A DNA stretch of 31,420 bases from contig JAZRZH010000034.1 of the NCBI GenBank assembly GCA_045601245.1, forward strand, positions 1 to 31,420. Reading direction: 5' to 3'. The position numbers and the translations under genes were made by a program. Below are positions 1 through 7,719 of the stretch, piece after piece. This DNA comes from Cacconaster sp045601245 (lineage in GTDB: Bacteria > Bacteroidota > Bacteroidia > Bacteroidales > UBA932). The first letter of the stretch is position 1; every line of letters starts with the position of its first letter. Below the pieces are notes generated by a model. The model was given only the letters and a program-made list of their open reading frames with translations. It made no database searches and was not told the DNA's origin.

Positions 1-190
1 CATGTCTTACTTCTCAGTAAAACTCTCTTTTGAAATTGCAGTCCCTCAACTAAGCTAGAAAAACTCTCTATCTTAATTTCAGACTATCTTTTGCTTACAG
101 TTTTTTTACCTCGTTATCTCTCTCAATAAGTCAATGAACTATCCGCTCCGGGACTCTCAAGGCCTCTCGACCTGTGGTTTCTTCCGAAAC
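1..190 (-). other. Probable rRNA-operon-like leader transcript (16S gene would lie off the left edge)
   Basis: Read on the minus strand, the sequence after the promoter at 197-227 contains the string GTTCATTGACTTATTGAGAG (minus strand, about 137-118), followed by AT-rich sequence. It resembles the leader elements found upstream of Bacteroidetes 16S rRNA genes, which commonly carry a GTTCTTTGACATATTG-like string. No open reading frame of note runs through it on either strand, and the 16S start signature (GAGTTTGATC) is not reached before the window ends. The assignment rests on remembered leader similarity and promoter strength; a tRNA or other stable-RNA leader is possible. Confidence 0.4.
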
Positions 191-196
191 GGGCTG

Positions 197-227
197 CAAA
201 GGTAAGCACTTTTTTTCATTCTCCAAA
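197..227 (-). promoter_or_regulatory. Strong Bacteroidetes-type promoter reading leftwards
   Basis: On the minus strand a TTTG (plus 224-227) is followed by exactly 19 bases and then TACCTTTG (plus 204-197), matching the -33 and -7 elements used by the Bacteroidetes primary sigma factor. The predicted start is near 190. It is one of the best element-plus-spacing matches in the window, consistent with a stable-RNA promoter. Confidence 0.65.
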
Positions 228-236
228 TTTTTTCAA

Positions 237-244
237 TAAATTTG
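237..244 (+). promoter_or_regulatory. -7 element for the OPT transporter operon
   Basis: TAAATTTG fits TAnnTTTG, with a predicted start near 251 and a leader of about 15 bases before the ATG at 266. There is no clear TTG at the expected -33 position, only a T run at 211-216. It lies about 10 bases from the -33 element of the opposing promoter, so the two promoters nearly overlap. Confidence 0.45.
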
Positions 245-265
245 TCTAAATTTTTACAAAATATT

Positions 266-2251
266 ATGGCAACTGAAGGAAACAAACCGAAAGGACTCCC
301 GGAAAACGCCTACCGGGAGCTGAAGGACGGCGAGAGCTACACACCGCTCATCACCTCCTCCCAGAAGAAAAAAGAAGTGACCGTATGGTCCGTAACCGTC
401 GGACTGCTGATGACGATCCTGTTTTCAGCCGCGGCGGCATACCTCGGCCTCAAGGTCGGTCAGGTATTCGAGGCCGCCATACCGATCGCTATCCTGGCGG
501 TCGGCCTGTCGGGCGCATTCAAGAAAAACGACTCGCTGAGCCAGAACGTCATCATCCAGTCCATCGGAGCCTGCTCCGGCGCCGTGGTGGCCGGCAGCAT
601 CTTCACCCTTCCCGCCATATATATATTGGGTCTTGAGGTCAATTACCTCCAGATGGTGATGTCCTCCCTCCTCGGAGCCGTGCTGGGCATCCTCTTCCTC
701 ATTCCTTTCAGAAAATACTTTGTAAAGGAAATGCACGGCAAATATCCTTTCCCTGAGGCAACGGCAACCACGCAGGTGCTCGTCAGCGGCGAAAGCGGCG
801 GCAACAGCGCGAAGACCCTTGTCGTCAGCGGCCTTATCGGCGGTCTGTACGACTTCATCGTAGCCACCTTCGGAGCCTGGTCCGAAACCGTCAGCACCAC
901 TGTCACATCCTGGGGCGCCGCCATCGCGGAGAAGGCGAAGGTGGTCCTCAAGCTCAACACCGGAGCGGCAGTCCTCGGCCTCGGCTACATCGTCGGCCTG
1001 AAATACGCATTCGTCATCTGCTGCGGCTCATTCCTCGTATGGCTGATCATCATCCCTGTGATGAATCTCATCTGGGGCGGCAGCGTGCTTGACCTGATGC
1101 ATACCGGCATCACCGAAACCGTCGGCCAGATGAGCGCGGACGCCATATTCAAGACATACGCCCGCCATATAGGAATCGGCGGCATCGCCACCGCCGGCAT
1201 CATAGGCATCATCAAGAGCTTCGGCGTCATCAAGTCAGCAGTCGGCATTGCGGCCAAGGAATTTACAAAGAAGGGCGACAGCGCCAAGGTCGAAGAGGAG
1301 CGCACACAGCAGGACCTCCCGATGAAGACCATCGTATTCGGCATTATCCTCACCCTCGTGATAACATTCGCATTTTTCGCCTGCGGCGGAGTCGTCAACA
1401 ATATCTGGCAGGCGGTCATCGGCCTGCTCATAGTAGCGGTGATCTCATTCCTCTTCACCACGGTGGCAGCCAATGCGATCGCAATCGTCGGCACCAACCC
1501 GGTCAGCGGAATGACCATAATGACACTCATCATCACAGCCATCGTCCTCGTTGCGGCAGGCCTCAAGGGCAATGCCGGAATGGTGGCGGCAATGATCATC
1601 GGAGGCGTTGTCTGCACGGCACTCTCTGTGGCAGGCGCATTCATCACCGACCTCAAGATAGGCTACTGGATCGGAACGACTCCGGCCAAGCAGGAGAAAT
1701 GGAAATTCGTCGGTGTGGCCGTGGCGGCCGTCACTGTCAGCGGCGTGATGCTCATCCTCAACAAGACCTACGGATTCGTGGGCGAAGGCGCGCTCGTGGC
1801 ACCACAGGCCAATGCGATGGCCGCAGTCGTGCAGCCTATGATGAACGGCGGAAACGCCCCGTGGCTCCTCTACGGTATCGGCGCCGTCATTGCAATCCTC
1901 CTCACCCTCTTCAAGGTGCCGGCACTTGCATTCTGTCTCGGAATGTTCATCCCGATCGACCTCAACCTCCCGCTGCTCATCGGCGGTGCGATCTCCTGGT
2001 TCGTAGGCAGCCGCAGCAAGGATGAGGCGCTCAACAACGCACGCAGGGAGAAGGGCACCCTCATCGCTTCAGGTTTCATCGCAGGCGGCGCGCTTATGGG
2101 CGTTGTCAGCGCGATCCTCAAGTTCGCGAACGTGGACTGGTTCCTCTCATCCTGGAACGCATCCTACGGCGAGGCTATCGCGATATTCCCTCTCATCGGC
2201 ATCATTATCTATATGATCTGCTCTTCAATGAAAGTTCAATCTGACAAATAA
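266..2251 (+). CDS. OPT family oligopeptide transporter
   Basis: A 661-residue, very hydrophobic inner-membrane protein with roughly 14-16 membrane segments. A short polar N-terminus (about residues 1-37) contains ENAYRELKDGESYTP, followed by a first helix ending AAYLGLKVGQVFEAAIP, the hallmark of the prokaryotic OPT branch. Family members import small peptides or metal-chelate conjugates driven by proton symport; substrate cannot be read from the sequence. A polar loop rich in Lys/Glu (about 330-355) separates two hydrophobic halves. The ATG at 266 is chosen over an upstream in-frame TTG at 242, because the TTG lies inside the predicted -7 element. pepT begins 4 bases downstream, so the pair should be one operon, supporting a role in peptide nutrition. 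Confidence 0.9.
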   Translation: MATEGNKPKGLPENAYRELKDGESYTPLITSSQKKKEVTVWSVTVGLLMTILFSAAAAYLGLKVGQVFEAAIPIAILAVGLSGAFKKNDSLSQNVIIQSIGACSGAVVAGSIFTLPAIYILGLEVNYLQMVMSSLLGAVLGILFLIPFRKYFVKEMHGKYPFPEATATTQVLVSGESGGNSAKTLVVSGLIGGLYDFIVATFGAWSETVSTTVTSWGAAIAEKAKVVLKLNTGAAVLGLGYIVGLKYAFVICCGSFLVWLIIIPVMNLIWGGSVLDLMHTGITETVGQMSADAIFKTYARHIGIGGIATAGIIGIIKSFGVIKSAVGIAAKEFTKKGDSAKVEEERTQQDLPMKTIVFGIILTLVITFAFFACGGVVNNIWQAVIGLLIVAVISFLFTTVAANAIAIVGTNPVSGMTIMTLIITAIVLVAAGLKGNAGMVAAMIIGGVVCTALSVAGAFITDLKIGYWIGTTPAKQEKWKFVGVAVAAVTVSGVMLILNKTYGFVGEGALVAPQANAMAAVVQPMMNGGNAPWLLYGIGAVIAILLTLFKVPALAFCLGMFIPIDLNLPLLIGGAISWFVGSRSKDEALNNARREKGTLIASGFIAGGALMGVVSAILKFANVDWFLSSWNASYGEAIAIFPLIGIIIYMICSSMKVQSDK

Positions 2252-2255
2252 CATT

Positions 2256-3476
2256 ATGGAAAAGATTCTCGAAAGATTTCTCAAATATATCGCCATTGAC
2301 ACAATGTCTGACGAGGAGAGTACATCACAGCCGTCAGCGACGAAGGAACTCGACCTCTCAAGAATCCTCGTGGAGGAACTCAAGGGGCTCGGCATCGACA
2401 ATGCAACCCTTGACGCCAACGGATATGTGACCGCCTCCATACCGGCCAACTGCGGCAAGGAGGTCCCGGCGATAGGGTTCATCGCACACGTCGACACCGC
2501 TCCTGACGCTCCCGGCAAATGCGTCAACCCGCAGATCATCAGAGACTATGACGGCGGGGATATCGAGCTCAAGGGAGTTCCGGGCCTCGCACTCAAGGTG
2601 GCCGACTTCCCTGAAATGGCTGAATACAAGGGCCAGACAATCATCACCACCGACGGCACCACGCTGCTCGGCGCCGATGACAAGGCCGGCGTTGCGGAAA
2701 TAATGACCGCTGCTGAATACATAGTTTCGCATCCCGAATTCAAGCACGGCCCGGTCAAGATCGCATTCACCCCGGATGAAGAGATCGGCCGCGGAGTCGT
2801 GGCATTCGACGTCAAGGGATTCGGAGCGGACTTCGCTTACACGATGGACGGCGGCGCATTGGGCGAACTTGAATATGAGAACTTCAATGCCGCAAGCGCA
2901 AAAATCCATATCCAGGGCCGCAACATCCACCCGGGATATGCCAAGAACAAAATGGTGAACGCCATCCATATCGCCAATGAATTCTGCTCGATGCTGCCGC
3001 CGCAGCAGAGGCCGGAGCATACCGAATGGTATGAAGGATTCTACCATATCACATCCATCAGCGGCACGGTGGAGGAAGCCGACATCGCCGTCATCGTCCG
3101 CGACCACGACAGGACGCTCTTCGAGAAGAAGAAGGAATTCATCAGCAACGCCGTGGCATACCTCAACGGCAAATACGGCAACATCGTCACCCTGAATCTC
3201 AGAGACCAGTATTACAATATGCGCGAAATGGTCGAGCCTCATTTCCACGTTGTGGAGAAGGCAATCAAGGCTATGGAGATGGCAGGCATCAAACCGAAGG
3301 TACAGCCTATCAGAGGCGGCACCGACGGCGCGAACCTTTCGTTCAAGGGCCTTCCTTGCCCGAATATTTTCGCCGGCGGCCTCAACTTCCACGGCAAGAT
3401 GGAATACGTTCCGCTCGAAAGTATGGAGAAGGCGTCCGAGGTCATCCTCAATATCATTTCGCTTTATGCTGAATAA
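2256..3476 (+). CDS. pepT: Peptidase T (tripeptide aminopeptidase, M20B)
   Basis: A 406-residue cytoplasmic zinc aminopeptidase that removes the N-terminal residue of tripeptides; length is normal for PepT. Visible metal and catalytic residues: His78 and Asp80 in AHVDTAPDAPG, Asp141 in LLGADDKAG, the Glu175-Glu176 pair in TPDEEIGRG, Asp198 in YTMDGG, and a C-terminal histidine in GGLNFHGKMEYVP. The dimerisation (lid) domain lies between roughly residues 205 and 315. All expected active-site positions are present, so the enzyme should be active. It follows the OPT transporter by 4 bases, giving an import-then-hydrolyse arrangement for peptides. Confidence 0.95.
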   Translation: MEKILERFLKYIAIDTMSDEESTSQPSATKELDLSRILVEELKGLGIDNATLDANGYVTASIPANCGKEVPAIGFIAHVDTAPDAPGKCVNPQIIRDYDGGDIELKGVPGLALKVADFPEMAEYKGQTIITTDGTTLLGADDKAGVAEIMTAAEYIVSHPEFKHGPVKIAFTPDEEIGRGVVAFDVKGFGADFAYTMDGGALGELEYENFNAASAKIHIQGRNIHPGYAKNKMVNAIHIANEFCSMLPPQQRPEHTEWYEGFYHITSISGTVEEADIAVIVRDHDRTLFEKKKEFISNAVAYLNGKYGNIVTLNLRDQYYNMREMVEPHFHVVEKAIKAMEMAGIKPKVQPIRGGTDGANLSFKGLPCPNIFAGGLNFHGKMEYVPLESMEKASEVILNIISLYAE

Positions 3477-3521
3477 TTGATGGCCCGCAATTTGAATAGA
3501 TTAATGAAAAACCCAACGATT

Positions 3522-4955
3522 ATGAAAAGGACTTTACTTACGGCAATGGCCATCAGCGCAGTACTGCTGATCGCAGTACCGGCGGTAGGACAGAACAGGA
3601 GAACATCAGGAAGCACGACCACAAGCACTTCCGTTGCAAATCCGACCAGCACGTCACAGACTCCGACCAGACAGTCCGCGACCACCTCGTCTTCAACCTC
3701 GTCCTCATCTTCACAGAACACAAGCACACGCCGCAGTTCGGCGACGACTTCACAGCCTACGGCATCAAAACCGGCGGCAACGACATCCTCATCCGCTTCA
3801 ACTTCATCAAGCAGATCGTCTGCCACTACATCTTCTACGCCGCAGACCACCACACGCCGCAGCAGCACTTCCACATCACAGCCGGCATCGACATCGTCAA
3901 GCACATCAAACACAAGGTCCACGACGACATCTTCCAGCAGCACCCCGGCTTCAACATCAAACGGAGGGCGCAGGTCATCGGCGACTGTATCTTCGACACC
4001 TGCCGCATCATCGGCAACGACCAGCCCTTCATCAGGCAGCACTCCTACAACAAACCGCCGCAGTTCCTCGACATCGCAGCCGACAACATCGACAACATCG
4101 GCAGCTTCGTCGTCCGCAACTCCGGCCCGCACAAACGGAGGAGCCGTGACGACCAGGCCCGGCGGATCCAGCACCCATCCTAACGGGACCACCGACAGGA
4201 GGGTCAGCGGCGACAAACCGGTCAATCCGAACCCTATCGCCCCGACCGCCCCTAACTACCAGCAGACTCATCCGAACTACTACAAGCCTTCAAGGCCGAT
4301 TGTAGAGCATTATCCCGCATACAGGCCGGAGCCGAAGCCAAGCTGGTACCGCGACACCCGCAAGCCGCCGAAGCCGAAGCCAATCTTCCACTCCGGCTTC
4401 CATATGTTCGGATACACCATCACGGTACTCCCTAACGGATACGTTACAAAGTACTACAACAACGTACCTTACTACTACCGTTCCGGTGTCTTCTACAGAC
4501 ATCACGATGTTTCAGGTTTCATTATCTGCAGACCGCCGGTAGGATTTGTCCTCCGCTTCGACAGGATGAGCAGGACATCGGCACCTCTGCTGCCTAGAAT
4601 CATCATCGACAATACTCTTGATCCACGAGTAAGGGTTGCCGAGGCTGCCGGAATAGCTCAGTATTTCGAAAGCCTCTATCCGGCATACCGCAGACCGGAT
4701 GATTCATTCTATATGAATAACATAATGGCTCAGAATTATGAAATCTACTACGGTCTCGACGGCATCTTCTACACAATATCAGGTGGTATCTATACCGTGG
4801 TCACCCCTCCTCTCGGAGCCCTTACGGACAGACTCCCTTATGACTATGAGGAGTTCTGGATCTGGGACCGCCCGTTCTACAAGGTTGACAACATCATCTA
4901 TACCATCGTAGCTCCGGAAGGAATCCCTTACTACGAAATCGTATCTATCCTCTAA
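3522..4955 (+). CDS. Secreted Ser/Thr-rich protein with C-terminal Tyr-rich repeats (DUF6515-like)
   Basis: About 477 residues. The ATG at 3522 is preferred because it puts a clean signal peptide (MKRTLLTAMAISAVLL, cleavage after about AVGQ) at the N-terminus; in-frame starts at 3504 and 3477 would add a polar leader. Residues about 25-220 are a low-complexity Ser/Thr tract with four recurrences of an RRSS-x-T-x-SQP-type motif (near 70, 112, 150, 179). A Pro/Tyr-rich linker follows, then a C-terminal domain (about 290-477) with repeated YY...FY...PP-G units, e.g. YYNNVPYYYRSGVFY and YYGLDGIFYTISGGIYTVV. This resembles DUF6515 cell-envelope proteins of Bacteroidetes; function is unknown. It is 45 bases after pepT and may share its transcript. 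The Ser/Thr tract is a plausible target for Bacteroidetes O-glycosylation (inference). Confidence 0.75.
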   Translation: MKRTLLTAMAISAVLLIAVPAVGQNRRTSGSTTTSTSVANPTSTSQTPTRQSATTSSSTSSSSSQNTSTRRSSATTSQPTASKPAATTSSSASTSSSRSSATTSSTPQTTTRRSSTSTSQPASTSSSTSNTRSTTTSSSSTPASTSNGGRRSSATVSSTPAASSATTSPSSGSTPTTNRRSSSTSQPTTSTTSAASSSATPARTNGGAVTTRPGGSSTHPNGTTDRRVSGDKPVNPNPIAPTAPNYQQTHPNYYKPSRPIVEHYPAYRPEPKPSWYRDTRKPPKPKPIFHSGFHMFGYTITVLPNGYVTKYYNNVPYYYRSGVFYRHHDVSGFIICRPPVGFVLRFDRMSRTSAPLLPRIIIDNTLDPRVRVAEAAGIAQYFESLYPAYRRPDDSFYMNNIMAQNYEIYYGLDGIFYTISGGIYTVVTPPLGALTDRLPYDYEEFWIWDRPFYKVDNIIYTIVAPEGIPYYEIVSIL

Positions 4956-4972
4956 CGGAGACGGAATACTAT

Positions 4973-5010
4973 AAAGAAAATCCCGGGTTTTGATGCCCGG
5001 GATTTTCTTT
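4973..5010. terminator. Bidirectional rho-independent terminator between convergent genes
   Basis: A perfect 15-bp stem pairs 4973-4987 (AAAGAAAATCCCGGG) with 4996-5010, leaving an 8-base loop. The flanking A-run and T-run give a U tract in both directions, fitting the convergent plus-strand secreted protein gene and the minus-strand namZ-like gene. Confidence 0.9.
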
Positions 5011-5050
5011 ATTGAAAGGAGATGTCCCCTTTTTTCATCGTTATGAGTAC

Positions 5051-6355
5051 TCAGTCATAGAGATAATACTTCTGGGCAAGATGGCGGAAGCCATTGTCAT
5101 CCTTGTGCCAGTACTCGCGTATGTCCTCGAAGCGGCAACGCTTCGCAAATGTGCTGCGGATGAACCTGGAGCCGGTCACGACATCAAAACTGCCGATCTT
5201 TGCGGCAGGGTCCGCAAAGGGCCTGTGCTCCGGATACATCTCCGCGATTGTCTGCATCACGTAGAACTGTATTTCCGTGAGTACTGCGGCTTCATAGTCG
5301 GTGAACACCAGCTGAGCTCCACGGAGGACCTTGCCCTGGCCGAAGCCGTAAAATGGCTTGTATGTGATGGCACGGAAGCGCACACCTGGAAGGTTGAGTG
5401 CATTCAGGCGGGCGGTGAAGGCCTCTGCATCATCGATCCATTCCGCTCCGAAAAGCTGGAACGGAACGGTATATCCAACGCCGATGGACATATAATCCGG
5501 GAGCTCCCCGAGTATGCCGGACGCCGGATAGAAGAAAGAGGTTGCCGCCTCCGGGATATGCGGTGAAGGCATTACCCAGGGCAGGCCAGTCTGGGAATAT
5601 ACCATATCGCGATGCCAGCCCTCCATAGGGATGACGGTCAATTTGCATTGCGCCGGCTCGGGGTTTGTTCCTTTCTGGCCGCGCAGAAGACCCGCGCCAT
5701 TAAGAAGGCCGGCAAGTTCGCCGACGGTAAGGCCATAAATATAAGGGATTTCGAACTGGCTGATGAAAGAGTAGCAGCCCGGCTCGACGAGGCAGCCCTC
5801 GATCTTGAGACCGCCGAGCGGGTTCGGGCGGTCGAGGACCATAACCTCGACACCCTGTTCTGCGCAGGCCTCCATCATAAGCCCCAGGGAACTTATGAAC
5901 GTATAGGAACGGCAGCCGATGTCCTGGACATCATAGACTACGACATCCACATCCTTGAGCATTTCAGGGGAAGGCTTGCGGTATTTCCCATAGACCGAAT
6001 ACACCTTCACCCCCTTCAGGGTGTCCCCTGCCGCACTGATCTTCGCACCGGCATATTCATTGCCGCGGACACCGTGCTCGGGGCCATAGAGCGCCACAAG
6101 ATTGACACCGGGGGCATTCTGCAGAATATCCACTGTGGAAACGAGATTCCGGTCCACACCGGTCGGATTGGTTAACAGGCCCACGCGCTTGCCCTCGAGC
6201 GGCTTGAAACCCATATCGCGCAGCACCTCGATACCGGTCTTGACCACTACCGTCTCATCCACGGACCTCGGCTGCTCCTGACGCGGCTGGGCACAGCAGA
6301 CCATAGAGAACGTCGCCGCCACTGCGGCCAATATAAAGCGTAATTTAGAACTCAT
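5051..6355 (-). CDS. namZ: NamZ-type exo-beta-N-acetylmuramidase (DUF1343, GH171)
   Basis: A 434-residue exported protein of the DUF1343 family, whose characterised members remove terminal MurNAc from peptidoglycan fragments. The N-terminus (MSSKLRFILAAVAATFSMVCCAQ) is a signal peptide; adjacent cysteines at 20-21 could make it a lipoprotein, but the lipobox is poor. Conserved family blocks are GKRVGLLTNPTGVD (about 55-68), LYGPEHGVRG (89-98, with the invariant Glu-His), YDVQDIGCRSYT (141-152) and LDRPNPLGG (174-182). It is the last gene of the minus-strand run, 64 bases after the AmpG-like permease, and the pairing makes sense: MurNAc release outside the inner membrane, then import of the remaining fragments. 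The gene name is inferred from the family. Confidence 0.85.
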   Translation of the reverse strand: MSSKLRFILAAVAATFSMVCCAQPRQEQPRSVDETVVVKTGIEVLRDMGFKPLEGKRVGLLTNPTGVDRNLVSTVDILQNAPGVNLVALYGPEHGVRGNEYAGAKISAAGDTLKGVKVYSVYGKYRKPSPEMLKDVDVVVYDVQDIGCRSYTFISSLGLMMEACAEQGVEVMVLDRPNPLGGLKIEGCLVEPGCYSFISQFEIPYIYGLTVGELAGLLNGAGLLRGQKGTNPEPAQCKLTVIPMEGWHRDMVYSQTGLPWVMPSPHIPEAATSFFYPASGILGELPDYMSIGVGYTVPFQLFGAEWIDDAEAFTARLNALNLPGVRFRAITYKPFYGFGQGKVLRGAQLVFTDYEAAVLTEIQFYVMQTIAEMYPEHRPFADPAAKIGSFDVVTGSRFIRSTFAKRCRFEDIREYWHKDDNGFRHLAQKYYLYD

Positions 6356-6380
6356 TGGTTGTCAACATTTTAACGAAGGC

Positions 6381-6404
6381 CCCTTGCGTCAAATGGCGCA
6401 AGGG
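6381..6404 (-). other. 8-bp hairpin in the ampG-namZ spacer
   Basis: CCCTTGCG (6381-6388) pairs perfectly with CGCAAGGG (6397-6404) around an 8-base loop, just upstream of the namZ-like gene. On the minus strand it is not followed by a U run, so it does not look like a terminator. It could be an mRNA processing or stabilising element that sets the distal gene's expression. It is the only spacer longer than 4 bases in the operon. Confidence 0.4.
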
Positions 6405-6419
6405 ACTTTGCTTATATGA

Positions 6420-7715
6420 CTAATTATCAGCTATTTGAGATTTCATTCCATAATCAGCCTCAACCTCACGGGCGGCAATCAGAGTCACGGCGACTGTCGC
6501 GAAGCAGCAGGCCATCACCATCCAGAAGAATCCGGAATAGCCGAGCCACTGCTGGAGATATCCGGCAACTGCGCCGGGCAGAAGCATAGAAAGCGCCATA
6601 AAGCCCGTGCAGATGGCATAATGTGATGTCTTGAGCGGACCTTCGGAGAATCGCATCATATAGACGGTATAGGCCGTGAAGCCGAATCCGTATCCGAACT
6701 GGTCAAAGACCACACAGGAACCTATTGTCCAGAGCGATGCCGGATGAGCCAGTGCCATGAAGAGGTACACGGCGCAAGGCAGGGCGAGGCTCAGTGCCAT
6801 CGGGAGAAGACATTTGCGGAGCCCGAAGCGGGAGATCGCCAGACCGCCGAGGATTCCTCCGGCAAGCAGTGCTATGACACCCGCCGTGCCATATACCAGG
6901 CCGAACTCCTCCTTGCCCAGACCGAGGCCGCCGATAGCGGTGGCATCACTGAAGAACGGATAGAGCATCTTGACGGAGAATGCCTCCGGCAGACGGTAAA
7001 GCAGCATAAAGGCTATTGCCAGCAGCACGCCCTTTTTGGTGAAGAATGACTTGAAGGCTCCGCCGAACTCTGAAAAAATCTCTTTTGCACCCTTTCCGGC
7101 AATGCTGCGGCTCTCCTCTGCCTTGGGCAGAACGAAGGAATGGTACCAGGAGAGAACCGCCAGAATGGCAGCAGAAATCACGAGAGTGATGCTCCACGCC
7201 TTCGAGACGTCTCCGGTACGTTTTTCAAGAAGACCGGCGATAACCACAAGAACACCCTGTCCGAAGACCATCGCCACACGGTAGAAGGTGTTGCGGATGC
7301 CTACGAAAGCGGACTGATCCGGTTTGTCAAGCCCTATCATATAATATCCGTCCGCAGAGATGTCGTGAGTTGCGGAAGCGAATCCGGCGACTACGAAAAG
7401 GATCAGAGTGAGAGTGAACGGTGAGCTGTCGGGCAATGTCAATGCTATGAGCGCCACCGTGACGGCCATTATCAGCTGCATTGTGACAATCCACCAGCGC
7501 TTGCTGCGGAATATGTCCACAAACGGGCTCCATAGCGGCTTTATCATCCACGGAAGACCGATAAGGCTTGTCAGCAGCGCAAGTTTGCCGTTGTCCATAC
7601 CGAGGTCCTTGAGAATGATGACGGAGATGGTATTTACAATGAAATACGGCAGCCCCTCGAAGAAATACAGCGTCGGGACCCAGCTCCAGGGTGATTCAGT
7701 TCCGGCTTTTTTCAT
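6420..7715 (-). CDS. AmpG-like major facilitator permease (probable muropeptide importer)
   Basis: A 431-residue inner-membrane MFS protein with about 12 membrane segments. The N-terminal WVPTLYFFEGLPYFIVN and the loop SPFVDIFRSKRWWI (about 63-76, the MFS motif A region) are typical of the AmpG/PAT-SLC33-like branch, whose best-known member carries GlcNAc-anhydroMurNAc peptides into the cytoplasm. The ATG at 7715 is preferred over the in-frame ATG at 7793: it opens directly into the hydrophobic domain, lies 4 bases after the stop of the SpoIID-like gene, and the longer form would add 26 polar residues overlapping that gene. Neighbours that cut or process peptidoglycan support muropeptide as the substrate, but the sequence alone does not prove it. 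Confidence 0.8.
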   Translation of the reverse strand: MKKAGTESPWSWVPTLYFFEGLPYFIVNTISVIILKDLGMDNGKLALLTSLIGLPWMIKPLWSPFVDIFRSKRWWIVTMQLIMAVTVALIALTLPDSSPFTLTLILFVVAGFASATHDISADGYYMIGLDKPDQSAFVGIRNTFYRVAMVFGQGVLVVIAGLLEKRTGDVSKAWSITLVISAAILAVLSWYHSFVLPKAEESRSIAGKGAKEIFSEFGGAFKSFFTKKGVLLAIAFMLLYRLPEAFSVKMLYPFFSDATAIGGLGLGKEEFGLVYGTAGVIALLAGGILGGLAISRFGLRKCLLPMALSLALPCAVYLFMALAHPASLWTIGSCVVFDQFGYGFGFTAYTVYMMRFSEGPLKTSHYAICTGFMALSMLLPGAVAGYLQQWLGYSGFFWMVMACCFATVAVTLIAAREVEADYGMKSQIADN

Positions 7716-7719
7716 AGTA

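Noticed and set aside
2358..3392. Long open frame on the minus strand opposite pepT
   Set aside because: It lies wholly antisense to a gene with a complete PepT active site, has no recognisable motif, and reflects the GC-rich codon pattern of pepT.
3464..4225. Minus-strand frame rich in Val/Asp/Glu
   Set aside because: It is the complement of the Ser/Thr low-complexity tract; the composition is a direct by-product of the repeats on the plus strand.
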